From Silene conica (Eukaryota; Streptophyta; Magnoliopsida; Caryophyllales; Caryophyllaceae): 64,000 nucleotides of DNA. Position numbers and translations under genes: made by a program. The DNA is taken from contig CM055317.2 of assembly GCA_029255685.2 (NCBI GenBank), positions 19,104,501 through 19,168,500 on the forward strand, in the 5' to 3' direction. Shown one piece after another: positions 33,807 through 48,106 of the stretch. The notes beneath the pieces are model-generated. The model ran no database searches. It was given only the letters and a program-made list of their open reading frames with translations, and was not told where the DNA came from. Positions within the stretch are counted from its first letter, which is position 1. Each line of letters begins with the position of its first letter.

Positions 33807-36243
33807 ATGGAAATTAATAATTATCCATTGACTTGTTGGTGGAATGGAGAAATTGTAGTAGATGGTGAGAATGTAGTATATAAAGGTGGTTGTGAAACTT
33901 TTGTTATTGCTAATAGTAATATGAGCTTGAGTGAACTTAAAAATGAGATTTATGATATTATAGAAGTTGATAGCTCTAAGTTTGAGCTAATGTTGAAGAT
34001 GAAATTTTTCTAGTGTGAGAGGTTACAAAGTTTTGTCTTTGTTAAATGATCGTGCTTTGAGAGCTTTGTGGGCAAGTGTGTGTCAATCCAAAGTCGGTTT
34101 ATGGATTTGTTTGTTGAATTAAATGTCATCGAACCATCAAATAAAAATATTCAATTTTCTTTTACAAACATGTTAAGCCAAATTGAGAATCAAAATATTA
34201 GTATGTCATTGGGCACAAATAATGTTGATGAAGATGGATTAGATTGTAATATTGAAGGGGATGAGTTGGGGGGTAATGTTGAGGAGGAGGATGTGTTTAT
34301 GTTTGGTTGTAATGATGATGATGATATTGATTTAGACCTTGTCTCTTCAAGTGTTCCTAACACCCAATTTACTAAGGTGCATGGTGTAGATGAAGAAAAA
34401 ATGAATAATTGGTATAGATCGGGTGTAGTTGTGCATAAGAGTGGTGAGGAGTTTATGGTGGGTCAAGAGTTTGGTAGCAAAAAACTATTGGGCCGAATTG
34501 TGACATCTTACAATGTTAAAAGAAACCATGTTTGTGGAACCACCGAATCTAAACCCCACACCGTTACCTATAAATGCGCTAGAACACCGGTGCCTTGTAA
34601 ATGGTATTTAAGAGCCTCTTAAAAGAGTTTTGCTTCTGAAACATTTACCATTGTGACTTACAAAGGACCCCATAAATCATCATGTGTTGCATACAAATCA
34701 TCCATGGACCATCAAAATCTAAAACGAGACTTTATTAGCAATGCTATAAAACACCTTATTGAAGCGGATTGTAGTGTGAAGGTGAAGTTGAGAGCGGCTA
34801 TGACTAAAGAATATAACTTTACCATTTCTTACGCAAAAGCTTGGGGTGTAAAACAAAAAACTATTGCGGATCTCTATGGTGATTGGGAGGAGTCTTACCA
34901 ATATCTTCCAAGGTACTTAGAGACTTTGAAAGAAGCAAATCTGGGTACCCAAGTTCATTTCGTTACTAAATCAACCAACCACAACAACATTCATCAGTTT
35001 GATCGTGTTTTTTGGGCTTTTGGTCCATCAATTAGAGGGGTTTCACATTGTAAACCAATCATTTCTATAGATGGTACGCATTTATACGGGAAGTATAGGG
35101 GTGTGTTGTTAATTGCAATGGGTGCTGATACAAATGATCAACTATTTCCCTTAGCCTTTGCTATAGTTGAGAAGGAGAATTATGTGAATTGGAGTTGGTT
35201 TTTACTTTGCATTAGGGAGTTCGTTACTCGACGAACTGGTATTTGTGTAATATCCGATCGACACCCGGCTATTTTGAAGACAATGGTAGAGGTAAATAGT
35301 GGTTGGGAAGAGCCACATGCTTTTCATAGATATTGTATCCGTCATCATGCATCCAACATTAACTCAATGTTCAAAGACACCTAATTGAGAGAAATTTTTA
35401 CCAAAACGGCTATGGAACACCAACTTCGTAAATTTGATTAGGGGATGGAGAACATTGGTCGAATTAACATGAATGCCAAAACTATGTTAGATAGGATACC
35501 ATTGAGCAAATGGTGTCTAACACATGATGGAGGTAAAAGATATGGTTTAAAAACCACCAACATGTGTGAATGTTTTAACGGGGTGTTGAAAGGTGTAAGA
35601 TTTCTTCCTATTCAAGCACTCGTGAAGGCTACTTTCATGCGGGTTAATAAGTATTTTTTTCGATAGGCGTGAAATTGTTAGGATTAGATTAGCTAGTGGC
35701 TTGAAATGGAGCGTAAAAATAACCAACAAGTTAGAGGAGAATGATGAAATAGGTGCTCACCATAAGGTGACGGTTTATAATCGTCATATGGGCCTTTATG
35801 GAGTGGTTACTAGACAAGGACGCCGTGAAGGAAGCATGTCAAACCATGGTCACACAATAGATCTTGAAAAAAGGACTTGTACATGTAACAAATGGCAAAA
35901 CTTCCATTACCCTTGTTCTCATGTAATGGCAGTTTGTCGCTCCGAAGCTATCGACTATGACCAATATGTAGACCCGGTGTACTCTTGTGAAGAGTATTTT
36001 GGCTCATACCATGCTACATTTTATCCCATTCCTGAGGAAGGTTATTGGAAGCCTTGGACTGGACCAACTCTTATACCGAATCCCAACTTAAAAAGAGGTG
36101 AGGGTAAGCCAAAATCAAAACGAATTCGCAACGAAATGGATGAGGTTGTCAAGGGAACCGTTACTTGTAGTCAATGTAATGTAGAGGGTCATAACAAACG
36201 CTCTTGTACTTCTAAAGCTTCTGCATCGGCCCCTAAGGAGTAA
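33807..36243 (+). pseudogene. MULE transposase, copy 1 (several disabling changes)
   Basis: Cut-and-paste transposase of the Mutator superfamily. It starts with a PB1-like N-terminus (MEINNYPLTCWWNGEIVVDG), then an acidic linker and the MULE DNA-binding region (GRIVTSYNVKRNHVCG, PCKWYLRAS). The DDE domain has IISIDGTHLYGKYRG (first Asp), ISDRHPAIL (second Asp) and HRYCIRHHASN; then a SWIM zinc finger CTCNKWQNFHYPCSHVM and a CCHC knuckle CSQCNVEGHNKRSC near the stop at 36243. Lesions: a frameshift after 34013 shared with copy 2, stops at 34621 and about 35383, another stop near 35440, and a frameshift in a T-run near 35660. Confidence 0.92.
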
Positions 36244-36262
36244 TTTCTGTAATTTGTAGTCA

Positions 36263-36345
36263 TATTTAGTTGTACTTGTACTTGTAGTCATCTCTTGTGC
36301 TTGTAGTCATCTCTTGTACTTGTAGTCATCTCTTGTACTTGTAGG
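36263..36345. repeat. 20-bp tandem repeat between transposase and PMD genes
   Basis: About three to four copies of TTGTAGTCATCTCTTGTACT. It lies in the 3' flank of the transposase gene and is kept in copy 2 near 56922-57003. Confidence 0.75.
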
Positions 36346-36737
36346 CAACTTTGCTATTACTTTTTATCATGTTTGTCTGAACCTAAGTTTTAAGCATTGG
36401 ATAGGCTTCCAATTTGGGAGCTTCATGTTTCTCGTATGATGATTAAGGATATTCGTGCACCCTTCAAAATTGTGACCTCTGGTTTTGCAAGTGACAACAA
36501 TTTGATCTTTTGTAGGAATTTGTGACCATTGGTAGATTTGATTATTGTGTTTTAACTTTTTTTTTCCGCAGTTCACATGGATTCGGGCCCACAATTTCTT
36601 AATATTCTTAGTCTTCAACATAATCATTGAAGCTCTTGCATTTGGGAGGGAGAGGTAAAAACGAGTCTTTTATTTGTTCGCTTTTTGTTAGTCTAACATA
36701 ATTCATTTGTTAATATAATTTCTTTTCAACTTCAAGG

Positions 36738-38501
36738 AATGGCCGTCGCTACATTGTAAGACACACCTTATTGCAAAGTCAAAGTTTACATACACCTCCC
36801 GACCCTGTCATTGATTATATAAAAGATACCCAGTTTTATGGAATTCATAGGCTATCATTTGTACATATTTACCCTGATTTAGTTACTGCTTTGGTTGAAA
36901 GATGGCGACAAGAGACGCACACTTCTCATTTGCCAATTGGTGAGGTCGGTATAAGTTTACAAGATGTAAATGTCTTATTGGGTTTAAAGGTAGGTGGATT
37001 GCCCATAACCGGTAGAGTGGAGAACAACCTTGGGACCAAATATTAGAACATTACTTGGGTATTGCTCCGCCTGAAGGTGCTTTTAAAGGGAAGGCACTAA
37101 AATTATCTTGGTTGCGAGAAACCTTCCAAGTCTTACCCGATAACTACACAGAAAAACAACTTCATTACTATGTTAGGGCATATTTACTCTACTTGATCGG
37201 AGTCGTACTATTTCCGGATAAGAGTGGCAATCAAGTACAACTCATATACTTTCAACTATTGACTGACTTGACTCGATTAGGCGACTATAGTTGGGGTAGC
37301 AGTGTACTAGCTTTCTTATACCGCAACATGTGAGTATCATCTAGGAAAGGGGCCTTTGAAATTAGTGGATGTCTTGTTTTGTTGCAATTGTGGAGTTGGG
37401 AATGGCTAACCATTGTAGACCAACGCCAATTAGATCGCATGAGGTGGAGGTGCTGGGATCACAATATCAACTTGGGTCTCAAATGCAAGCGGGATTGGAT
37501 CCTCCTGGGTGCAAATGGCTTAGGGTTAAGAGGAAGTATACTGACCATCAAGACGGGTTAGTTTGCTATAGACATGCTTTGGATACTATGACGGATGTTA
37601 TGTTTACATGGCAACCTTACACCCAAAACGTGCTTAGCCATTTACCGGCAATATGTAGTGAAGATGTTGAGGAATGGGTTGTTAATGCCCCTCTCATTTG
37701 TTTTGAGATAGTTGAATGACATTTCGCAGAGAGAGTTGTTCGACAATTTGGATGGCATCCGTTTATACCACCTTTTTGTGAGACGAGTGAGGATTTGCAT
37801 AATCTCGATCGTCGGGGAAGGGAAAATAATTATGCATACCTCCATAGAGCTAGTATACAGAGGTGGATGAACCGGAAGAGATACTTAACTCCACAAGGGT
37901 CTCCTTACAATGGCTACTTAAGCTATAACGACCCTTACTAGAGTGGTATCGAAGTATCACTCGCCTAGTCATTAGTCCTCACTCCAATGTTGTGAATCAA
38001 AACTACGAGTCTCGTCATTATTACTTGCATACCGCTGCCGACTACTCTTTATTGGTAAGTCACTTATTCTACATTTTTATGCCTTGTTATTATTTATTTG
38101 TAAGAGTGATTCATATTCATAAATGTCATTGTTACCCTTTGCAGTCTCAAGGTCATGTATACGACTACAATCACTCTACTGCCTTGCTTGCCTCGTTACC
38201 GAATGATGCTACCTTGAGTCAAATACAAATGGTCGCTAAGATGCAGCGGATGTGTCTACAAAGCCTCCAAAATACTAGGCAAGGACATCTCATCACACAA
38301 CCACAAAATGAAGGTGAGGAGGAAGAGGAAGATGAAGATGAAGAGGAAGAGGAAAATGAAGAGGAAGCGGAAGATGCGATACCGCGCTACAACTTTCGAA
38401 ATTTTGAGCAAAGAGCATCTTCATCACACGACATCCCCGTGCGCCGTGCTTCAACATCACAAGCAAGTTTGAGCAAGAGAAGTCGTAGGGGAAGAAATTA
38501 G
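36738..38501 (+). pseudogene. Plant mobile domain (PMD, MAIN-like) protein gene, copy 1, frameshifted
   Basis: The PMD family includes MAIN/MAIL1 and versions carried by transposons. Segments in order: NGRRYIVRHTLLQSQSLHTP, ALVERWRQETHTSHLP, GEVGISLQDVNVLLGLKVGG and PITGRV; a frame change near 37040; GIAPPEGAFKGKALKLSWLR, YVRAYLLYLIGVVLFPDKSG and YSWGSSVLAFLYRNM; another frame change near 37340; LVLLQLWSWE; WVVNAPLICFEIVE then a TGA; ERVVRQFGWHPFIPP in the same frame; YESRHYYLHTAADYSLL. A GT-AG intron (about 38056-38143) leads to a last exon, SQGHVYDYNHSTALLASLPN, with an acidic Glu-rich run and a basic RSRRGRN end at 38501. An upstream intron may end at 36735. Function in the element is unknown. 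Confidence 0.85.
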
Positions 38502-38699
38502 GTGGTCGTGTTTATTTAAGTTTCAGAACTTAACATTTCCGTACTTTAGATGGTTATGTTTCAAAACTGTAGACGTGTTCATTGAGTATGTGAAATTGAT
38601 AAACTTTGTTTCGTTTCTGTCTCTTGTTTCTGTTTTTGTTTGGAAAGTTTAGGTTCATTGAGTATGTTGATGTTTCAAAAGTTTCTGTTTCTTTTTTTT

Positions 38700-39085
38700 T
38701 GTAAAACAGGTAAAGTCGCGCCTCTAAGTGGCGGTTTACTGAAGGAAAGCTGGTAAAGCCACTGCTTTAACCAGCGGCTTACCCTCAATGTTGGTAGAAA
38801 AGTTTCTGTTTCTTTTTTTGGAGAGTTACCAAAGCTGCGCCTTAAAGTGGCGGCTTCATGAAGGAAAGCTGGTAAAGCCGCTGCTTTAACCAGCGATTTA
38901 CCCTCAATATTGTTAGAAAAGTTTCTGTTTTTTTTTAGAGAGTTACCAAAGCCGCGCCTTGAAGCAGCGGCTTACTGAAGAAGCACACAAGCCGTGCCTT
39001 CAACCAGCGACTTTGTATAATTTCACAAAATATTGTTTCTGCTTTTTTTTTAAAACATACTGGTGAAGCCGCTACTTTAAGCAAC
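38700..39085. repeat. Subterminal palindromes of the MULE-PMD element, right end
   Basis: Four or five units of about 120 bp, each with GGTAAAGCCGCTGCTTTAACC and CAGCGGCTTAC variants and a gtttctgtttct segment. Equivalent motifs are at the left end, 33195-33420. Likely binding or folding sites at the element ends. Confidence 0.75.
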
Positions 39086-39805
39086 GACTTTGTACAAAAA
39101 ATTGAAAATAAAATAAAATTGATGACGTGGACCCATTTGGAAGAAATACTTTCAAATGGGCCCCAAAGCAAGAAATTTTTTTATTCAAAGCCCCATTTCG
39201 TCAAAAAGTTCCTATACAAGTCTCATTAATATTATTCCAAAGTGATACACATCTTTGTCGAGTGACACACATCTTTTCTCATATCCAAAAATATAAAGAC
39301 CTGAGACATGGCTGCCAACCTCTCCCCCGTTGGACAAAAACGTCAAGCTTATCATTTGATTGTTATTTGCATCAACAACATCCCTAAGTATCGATACTTC
39401 AGCATTTGTCTTCCACGTATATTTGTAATAGAGCATATGTTTTGGGTTTGTGAACATCATATTTGGAAAATTTCTCATTTTAATTTTTAATGTAAGTTGT
39501 CTCTTTAAATTATATGAAGAAATTGATGGACTGTTTAGGACAGGGTGTCGTGAAGGGTGGAAATAATTTGGTATGCATAGGATAAATGTTTTATGGAGCC
39601 ATGGATGGAACATTAATTGCATTTGTACGTAAAAGTATGGAGAGAATATACTTCTTATTTTTAGTATATTAATTTTTGGAATGTGCATTCAAACATTATT
39701 GAATCTGTGCAGTCTTCTTTCTTCATAAACTTTCGTTTTACTTAACTTGGAAACATCATTTGTTTGAATTTTTCGCAAAGGGCACAAAGAATTGTGCATA
39801 CTGAA

Positions 39806-39992
39806 TGAGGTTGAGTTTAGCTCAACTGAACAGAACTGAGCTGAGCTGAACTGGATCGAGCTGAGCTGAGCTGGACTGAACTGAACTGAATCGAGTTGAC
39901 CGGAACTGAACTGAGCTGAGCTGGACTGAACTGAGCTGAACTGAACTGAATTAAATCGAGCTGAACTGAACTGAGCTAAATAAAGCTGAAAA
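39806..39992. repeat. Pentamer satellite (GCTGA/ACTGA)n, left block
   Basis: Continuous degenerate run of gagctgaactgaactgagct-type pentamers. A sister block lies at about 43130-43280, and both adjoin (AAT)n tracts. Confidence 0.85.
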
Positions 39993-40025
39993 ATAAATTA
40001 AGTTTAATTAATTAAAGTGTACTAA

Positions 40026-40026
40026 C

Positions 40027-40079
<53 letters not shown>

Positions 40080-40080
40080 T
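40026..40080. repeat. (AAT)n microsatellite
   Basis: About 17 uninterrupted aat units. Confidence 0.9.
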
Positions 40081-40767
40081 AAAAAAAGTTTGATTAGTAC
40101 AAATTTGCGATTTTTTTAAAAATAATTATACTAAAGAAAATATTAATTTTTTAGGTATTTTTTTAGTCAACTCTAGTGGACTTTGTTTTTTCTTTTCTTG
40201 TGTTTTAAAATTAACAAAAATAACATTTCCAGCTTTCTTTATGTCTATTGCATAGGGACCTTGCTTTAGTTTTTGCACATTTTCAGCGTTTGGTCAGCTG
40301 AAGAGAAGGGAGAAAGTGGAAGGTGGAAGGTGTTAAAAAACATGCCACAAATGACAACGAAATATCAAATGTCAATTATCGTTGCCTCTTTTACACTTCA
40401 TAATTTCATTCGGAAGCATAAACTTGGTATTCCAGTTATACAACATCAAAGTATTCAAGGAAGAACATATTCAAACATGGATGATAAAGAATGGAAGAAA
40501 CTACTCATGGACAAGTTCAAAAAGAAATTGCAAACAAAATAGGGCGTGATATTTGTGTCCATAATGACCTCGATAATGAAGCACGTCAAGTGGATACGAA
40601 AGTCAATAACGAAGCAACATAGATGATGTCTTGGTTAATGATATCTATATTTTCAAGATTATGATTTTCGATTGTGTTAGCAAATATTATTATTTAATGT
40701 CATCAAATTTTAGTTCTCAATTACATTTTTCTCTACTCTCTCATGTTTACTAATAATAATAATTATA

Positions 40768-42948
<2,181 letters not shown>

Positions 42949-42974
42949 TATATATATATATAGAACATATTCAA

Positions 42975-43014
<40 letters not shown>

Positions 43015-43059
43015 ATAAGAAGAAGAAATAATAAAAACAACAACAAAAACAACAATAAT

Positions 43060-43075
43060 AATAATAATTATTAAT

Positions 43076-43130
<55 letters not shown>

Positions 43131-43280
43131 TGGGCTGAACTTAATAAAGTCGAGCTGAACTGAATTAAATGAAACTGAGCTGAGGTGAACTTAACTGAAC
43201 TGAATGAAGCTGAGCTGAACTGAACTGGGCAGAGTAAAATGAACTGAATAGAGCTGAGCTGAACTGAAACGAGCTGAAAA
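43060..43280. repeat. (AAT)n tract and pentamer satellite, right block
   Basis: (AAT)n at 43077-43128 followed by GCTGAACTGA-type pentamers to about 43280, mirroring the order on the left side (pentamers 39806-39992, AAT 40026-40080). Confidence 0.85.
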
Positions 43281-43878
43281 TAAATCAGAAAGAACAAGGC
43301 CTAAGTTATTTTTTTTTTTGACATGTCATATTTTACAATTTCAATAATTAAGATTTTTTTTCAAATTTAAAAATTATAAATAAAGTTTTTGAATGAAGCC
43401 ATAATTAATATGTAGAAAGACCATATATCTGATGTACTAACAACAGTTTTATAGTTTTTGAGTACCATAAAAATTTTATTGAGTTTTGTTTTAAAAATTA
43501 TGAACATTGTTTACCAATTTTTTATTTCTTTTTTCAAACCAAGTTTGTTTTTATAAGAACAAACGTTATCATGGAATGAGATCAACATTTTTTTTAAAGT
43601 TTTTATCGACAAACACAATACAAAAACCTCTCGTTATAATTGCCCTAAGTATTATGTTATTAGGGGTATGATTCGTTGTTTATTTGAATTGGTAAAGATA
43701 TATTTTCAAGATTTTTATCAATAATTCAATGTATATAGATATATGATAAGATACAATAACGTCATTTCATCGTTGTCAACACAAAGAAACTCATCCTTTT
43801 CTACAACATTAATTAAACAACAAAGTAAAGTACATTAGTTCACACGTATGACCATTACTACATTCTAATGTAATCCCT

Positions 43879-43887
43879 CTATATAAG
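43879..43887 (+). promoter_or_regulatory. TATA box of the intact SPH gene
   Basis: ctatataag, 82 bp before the ATG at 43970 after a short pyrimidine-rich stretch. It is conserved in the paralogous promoter at 6327-6335. Confidence 0.65.
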
Positions 43888-43969
43888 ACTCCTTATACTT
43901 AGCAAACATTCATCATTCTAAAAAAACAATTTATCATTTTCATTTTACACCAGTTCAGAAGCTCAAAAA

Positions 43970-44398
43970 ATGTTGAAAATTTGCATTCTTTCATTCATAA
44001 TTATCCATCTTGTAGGATTCCCGCAAGTTGCAAGTTGGAGTCTTTTAAAACAAGTTCATTACAACGTTAGTATTGGTAATGGATTGAATAACACAAATAG
44101 ACTAATGGTGCACTGCAAAGACGGTAATGGAGATCTAGGGCTTCATGCAATTCCATTAGGTGGTAATTTTTCATGGACATTTAAAACACATTGGCTTCTC
44201 AAAAGGCTTTACTTTTGTGGGCTCACATGGAATAAATTTGGTCGTAAAACATTTGATGCATTTCGTGATGAATTAGATTTTGTTGATCCCAAATGTGGTG
44301 GACGTCATTGTTTTTGGAAAGCACAATCTGATGGAATTTATTTGTATAACATATACAAAGGCCATTATTACAAACAATTTGGTTGGGATAAATATTAA
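43970..44398 (+). CDS. S-protein homologue (plant self-incompatibility S1 family), intact, 142 aa
   Basis: Small secreted protein of the SPH family. The founding member is the Papaver stigma S protein; most plant homologues have no proven role. Single exon. A signal peptide is predicted at residues 1-22 (hydrophobic 4-16, cleavage after QVAS). The mature domain has the family features: VSIGNGL, LMVHCKDG, DLGLHAIPLGG, WTFKTHW, YFCGLTW and CFWKAQSDGIYLYN, with four cysteines (49, 83, 109, 114) positioned for two disulfides. N-glycosylation sequons lie at Asn32, Asn40 and Asn66. The length is typical. It has a TATA box 82 bp upstream and AATAAA-type sequence near 44437. The first 27 codons and promoter differ from the paralogue at 6417, while the rest up to its deletion is identical, suggesting a chimeric origin. 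Expression and function are unknown. Confidence 0.92.
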   Translation: MLKICILSFIIIHLVGFPQVASWSLLKQVHYNVSIGNGLNNTNRLMVHCKDGNGDLGLHAIPLGGNFSWTFKTHWLLKRLYFCGLTWNKFGRKTFDAFRDELDFVDPKCGGRHCFWKAQSDGIYLYNIYKGHYYKQFGWDKY

Positions 44399-45466
44399 AT
44401 ATGCATTGTAATCGCGAGTATATAACTAGTAAAGTATAAATAAATTCTTTATCTTTGTAATAAGGTACAAATTTGTATCTTAATATAAATCTTATTATAT
44501 AATTTCATGTGTTAAAAGTATGTTTTATTTTATTCTAATGTATTTATCTTTACTTTTGTCTTTCCTATAAGAGTAAAGAGTTTCAATATCTCCAATTATA
44601 TTTGAAACTAAAAAGACGATCAACGTTGCTTTGATAAATATTTGGTGTTTGATTTTGACAAATGTCAAGTTTTGTTTAAAATCTCGAAATTGTGTTAGAT
44701 ATATAAATGTATTGAAGATTAATTTTGGTCTAAACATAAAAAGTGGAGCATATAGGAACTTTTTGTATCTATAGAAGGATTTAGCATGAACCGTACGCTA
44801 ATAACCGAATATGTTTTTGTTTGGTATTTGGTCTTCAAAATTCATCTTGTTGAATTGTAAAATTAATACTCCATAGTAATTAATACTGTTACTTATTTTT
44901 TTTGTTAAATTTAAACTGATTTATAACTGAGCAATTTAACGATAAAACTTAAATTTTAACAAATCATCAAGGCCAATTGAATTAATTTCAGCTAAACAAA
45001 TAAAGAGACCGATTTTATTGACAACTGATTTTTTAAAGTTAAAATAAAAAGACCGGTTTTAATTTGCAAGCGGTTTCTTATGTACAAAGTAAAGAGACCA
45101 GTTTTAACCATAACAGATCTCTTACAAAAAGAGCAAAGATACCGATTATTAGTGGAAACAAATCGATCTCTATATAATCAACAAAGAAACCACCAATTCC
45201 ACCGGTTTCTTAGGCTAAGAATCCTGTGAGATATAGACCGGTTATAAACTGGTTTCTTATGTCATTTTTAACCGGTTTCTTATGCATTTTTTGTAGTAGT
45301 GTATTGAAGACTTTTTCGAAAATGATGTGCAAAAGTTAACCCCGCTAAAGTACGAAAATCAAACAATTGAATGAAATTAAAGAATACTAAGATCAACCAT
45401 CAATTTGATTAACTAATCATAATCAATCAGCAAAAATTAGGGCTCTTATACCTAACCCTTCAAAAG
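44399..45466. other. SPH 3' flank and CACTA end fragment, no further gene
   Basis: Collinear with 6759-7885. The CACTA end fragment with its terminal TTTTTTGTAGTAGTG occupies about 45000-45301. Confidence 0.6.
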
Positions 45467-46252
45467 AGGGTTAGTAAACGTAGTTGACATTTTTACATAA
45501 AAAGACGAAAATGCCCTTGGGTATTGTGAACACTTTCTCCCTCTAGGACTTTCCTCTGAAATTCATGAAAAACCCGATAAATCCATGAAAAACCCGAAAA
45601 AATAAAACCACAAAAATTATCTAAACTCGCAAATTTTCATGACGGAGTCAAATTTAACACATTTTTCGGTTAATTAACAACTTTTTAACATCGTTTGTTA
45701 ATTAATTTGTGTTTAATTTATAGTTTCGGGTTAATTTAGTGGTAGATTTCGATAATTTTAATGCATTGCGGAAGGATGACGACATTCATCATCTATCCAT
45801 AGATGGATGATGAATTTCTTCATCTTCGCCATGGGCAGGACGGAGATATTCATCATCCATACATGGTTGGATGATGAATGTCTTCATCTCCACCATGGAT
45901 AGACTATGAATGTCTTAGTCTTGTCCATGGTGGGGTTAAGGACATTCATCATTCAACCATGGAGGAATGATGAATGTCTTCATCCCCGCCATGGACTGGA
46001 CAAAGACATTCATTGTCTGTCCATGGTGGATATGAAAACATTCATCATCCAGGTGGAGATGAAGACATTCATCATCTCCTCCATGAAGACACTTTAATTT
46101 TTCTTTAAAAACGTTTATTTTCTCCTATTTTACGTAATTTATTACTGTCTTCGGTTTAACGTAATGTATTATGTTTAATCTAAAATTATATGCTAACAAA
46201 TAAATTTTTTGCATTGAATAGGATTCGTTCGAGTATTGGCACACTTCGATGG

Positions 46253-46395
46253 GTTTAGAGTTTAGGGTTTTCGGGTTTTAGGGTTTTAGGGGTTTAGGGG
46301 TTTAGGGTTTTCGGGTTTTAGGGTTTTAGGGTTTTGGGTTTTAGGGTTTAGGGTGTTAAGGTGTTATGGCTTATGGTTATCGGTTTAGTTTAGGG
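46253..46395 (+). repeat. Interstitial telomere-like repeats, copy 2
   Basis: Degenerate TTTAGGG units, slightly shorter than at 8655-8815. Confidence 0.75.
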
Positions 46396-48106
46396 TTTAA
46401 TTTAAATTGTAATCGTTTTAATTTGAATTGTTACCGTTTTTATTTGAAAATGTAACCGTTGTAATTCGAAAAAGTTGTCGTTATTATTCAAAAAAGTAGT
46501 CGTTATTATTTAGCTATAAATACAAGTAAATCTTTCTGTAGCTCCATTCATATTAAGTTCACATCAACTTAATTCAAAAGCAAAAGCATGACAATTAATG
46601 CTCAAGTAATGATTGGTTCAACAAAAAATCGATTACATTGTTTTCAAGTTACCAGAGTTAGTCAACCGCCTTGAGTTAGTCACACCACGTGTTATGGTGT
46701 GGAACATGCTAGAACAACCTTCAATTGACATGCCTTTTCTATGGTTCTAATTAAGTCGTATTAGGTTGTTTTTATTTAACTTCTAACTTTTGTATGATTT
46801 TAATTCTAATTTTCTCCTCAAACCAACAACTACAACAACTAAAATAATCCATAAAAACAACTAAAATGAAAAGGCAACAAACTAACAGAAATCAGTCCTA
46901 AAACAACTACAATAACTAAAATAATCTATAAAAACAACTAAAATGAAAAAACAACAAATCAACAAAAATCCGTCCTAAAACAACTACAACAACTAAAACA
47001 ATCCAAAAAATAACTAAAATGAAAAAACAACAAACTAATAGAAATCCGTCCTAAAAAACTACAACAATTGAAACAATCCATAAAAACAACTAAAATGAAA
47101 AGGCAACAAACTAACATAAAACCGTCCTAAAAACAAATTAAAATATACGGATGTGACTGTGGTAAACGCGGTGGCAACTGTCTTGAAACTTGAGCGACCG
47201 CACGACACTTAGAAGATGTCACATTCCGACCAAGGGTCCGGTCCTGCATTTTCATAACAGCTGCCGCTCTACGATCTAACTCTCTATCTTTTTCACTATT
47301 CATCTGCATTAAACAAATTAAAAAGATCAAAAAAAATATTAAAAAAACAAACAATTGAATTAAACATTACAGATTTAATGTTGACTTCAATTCAATTAAA
47401 CATAAAAACCTAATCAATATCAAAAAAAATATTAAATCTCTAACATTTAATTAATTTTTTTTTTAGAAGTTAAACATTTAATCTGATAAATTTCATCGAA
47501 TATCATGTTATTCGATAAATTTTATCGAATATCAAGTTATTCGATAAATTTCATAAAAACTCGTAATCAACAAGTAAATAAATTAAGAATATTATAAAAC
47601 TACCAAATAAATGAATTTACACTAGTGAACCGGTTAAATTAATGCAAATTATCGACTATCAAAGACAATTTCTAATTATTTTTTCAAAATTAAACATTTA
47701 ATTGGTTAAATTTCATCGAATATCATGTTATTCGATAAATTTTATCGAATATCAAGTTAATCGATATATTTCATAAAAATTCGTAATTAAACAAGTAAAT
47801 AAATTAAGAAAATTACGATATAAATGATTTTACACTTTTAAACCGGTTACATTAATGCAAATTATCGATTTCCATTAGATATTTAAAAAAAATACACGTA
47901 CCATGAATGGACGTTAAACATCAACGTGAATCCCATGGACAGACGTTGACATTCAACGTTCGTCCCGTGGATGAACGAAGAACTGGGCTGGGGCTGCCAT
48001 GGATGGACGAAGAACTGGGCTGGGACTGCCATGGATGGACGAACATATGCAACGTTCACCCATGATTGGACGAAGAATGCTAACGTTCAGCCATGGAGCA
48101 GACGTC

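Larger units (their letters stand above)
6499..37346. repeat. Segmental tandem duplication, copy 1
   Basis: Collinear with 44052-58005. Shared content in the same order: SPH gene body, CACTA end fragment, MULE with CACTA MITE, chromovirus insertion site with the same GCTGG target, AT-rich spacer, and the MULE-PMD element up to its PMD gene. As an example of divergence, the first 207 bp of the MULE transposase reading frame differ at two positions. Large length differences come from insertions private to one copy. Confidence 0.92.
33074..39213 (+). mobile_element. Mutator-like element encoding MULE transposase and a PMD protein, copy 1
   Basis: Long inverted ends: left 33074-33180 (ggaactttttgacgaaatgg, gggcccatttgaaa, aaatgggtccacgtcatcac) and right about 39117-39213, the same blocks inverted. 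Two genes lie on the plus strand: a MULE transposase (33807-36243) and a PMD gene (about 36738-38501). Both subterminal regions (33195-33420 and 38700-39085) are rich in imperfect palindromes of the AAGCCGCTGCTTTAACCAGCGGCTT type. I could not find a convincing 9-bp target duplication; weaker similarity continues some 30 bp outside the stated ends. Confidence 0.85.
39320..40660 (+). pseudogene. PIF/Harbinger transposase relic, split by repeats
   Basis: Two recognisable pieces of a HARBI1-type (DDE_Tnp_4) transposase. At about 39588-39630 the frame FYGAMDGTLIAFV matches the block around the first catalytic Asp (family form GAIDGTHI). At 40290-40540 RWKVLKNMPQM, SIIVASFTLHNFIR and a lysine-rich end match the C-terminus (family form ALHNFIR). 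Between them lie pentamer and (AAT)n repeats, and the middle of the gene with the other catalytic residues is missing. Not functional. Confidence 0.75.

Noticed and set aside
34719-35729. Minus-strand frames opposite the MULE transposase
   Set aside because: Shadows of a well-identified plus-strand gene.
36367-36627. Minus-strand frame with a CKTRGHNFEGC stretch resembling a zinc knuckle (also 57024-57251)
   Set aside because: It lies in the spacer between the transposase and PMD genes, one cysteine of a CCHC is missing, there is no adjoining domain, and the N-terminus differs between copies.
39212-39688. 158-residue minus-strand frame
   Set aside because: It is antisense to the Harbinger relic on the plus strand, has no family features, and its start overlaps the MULE end.
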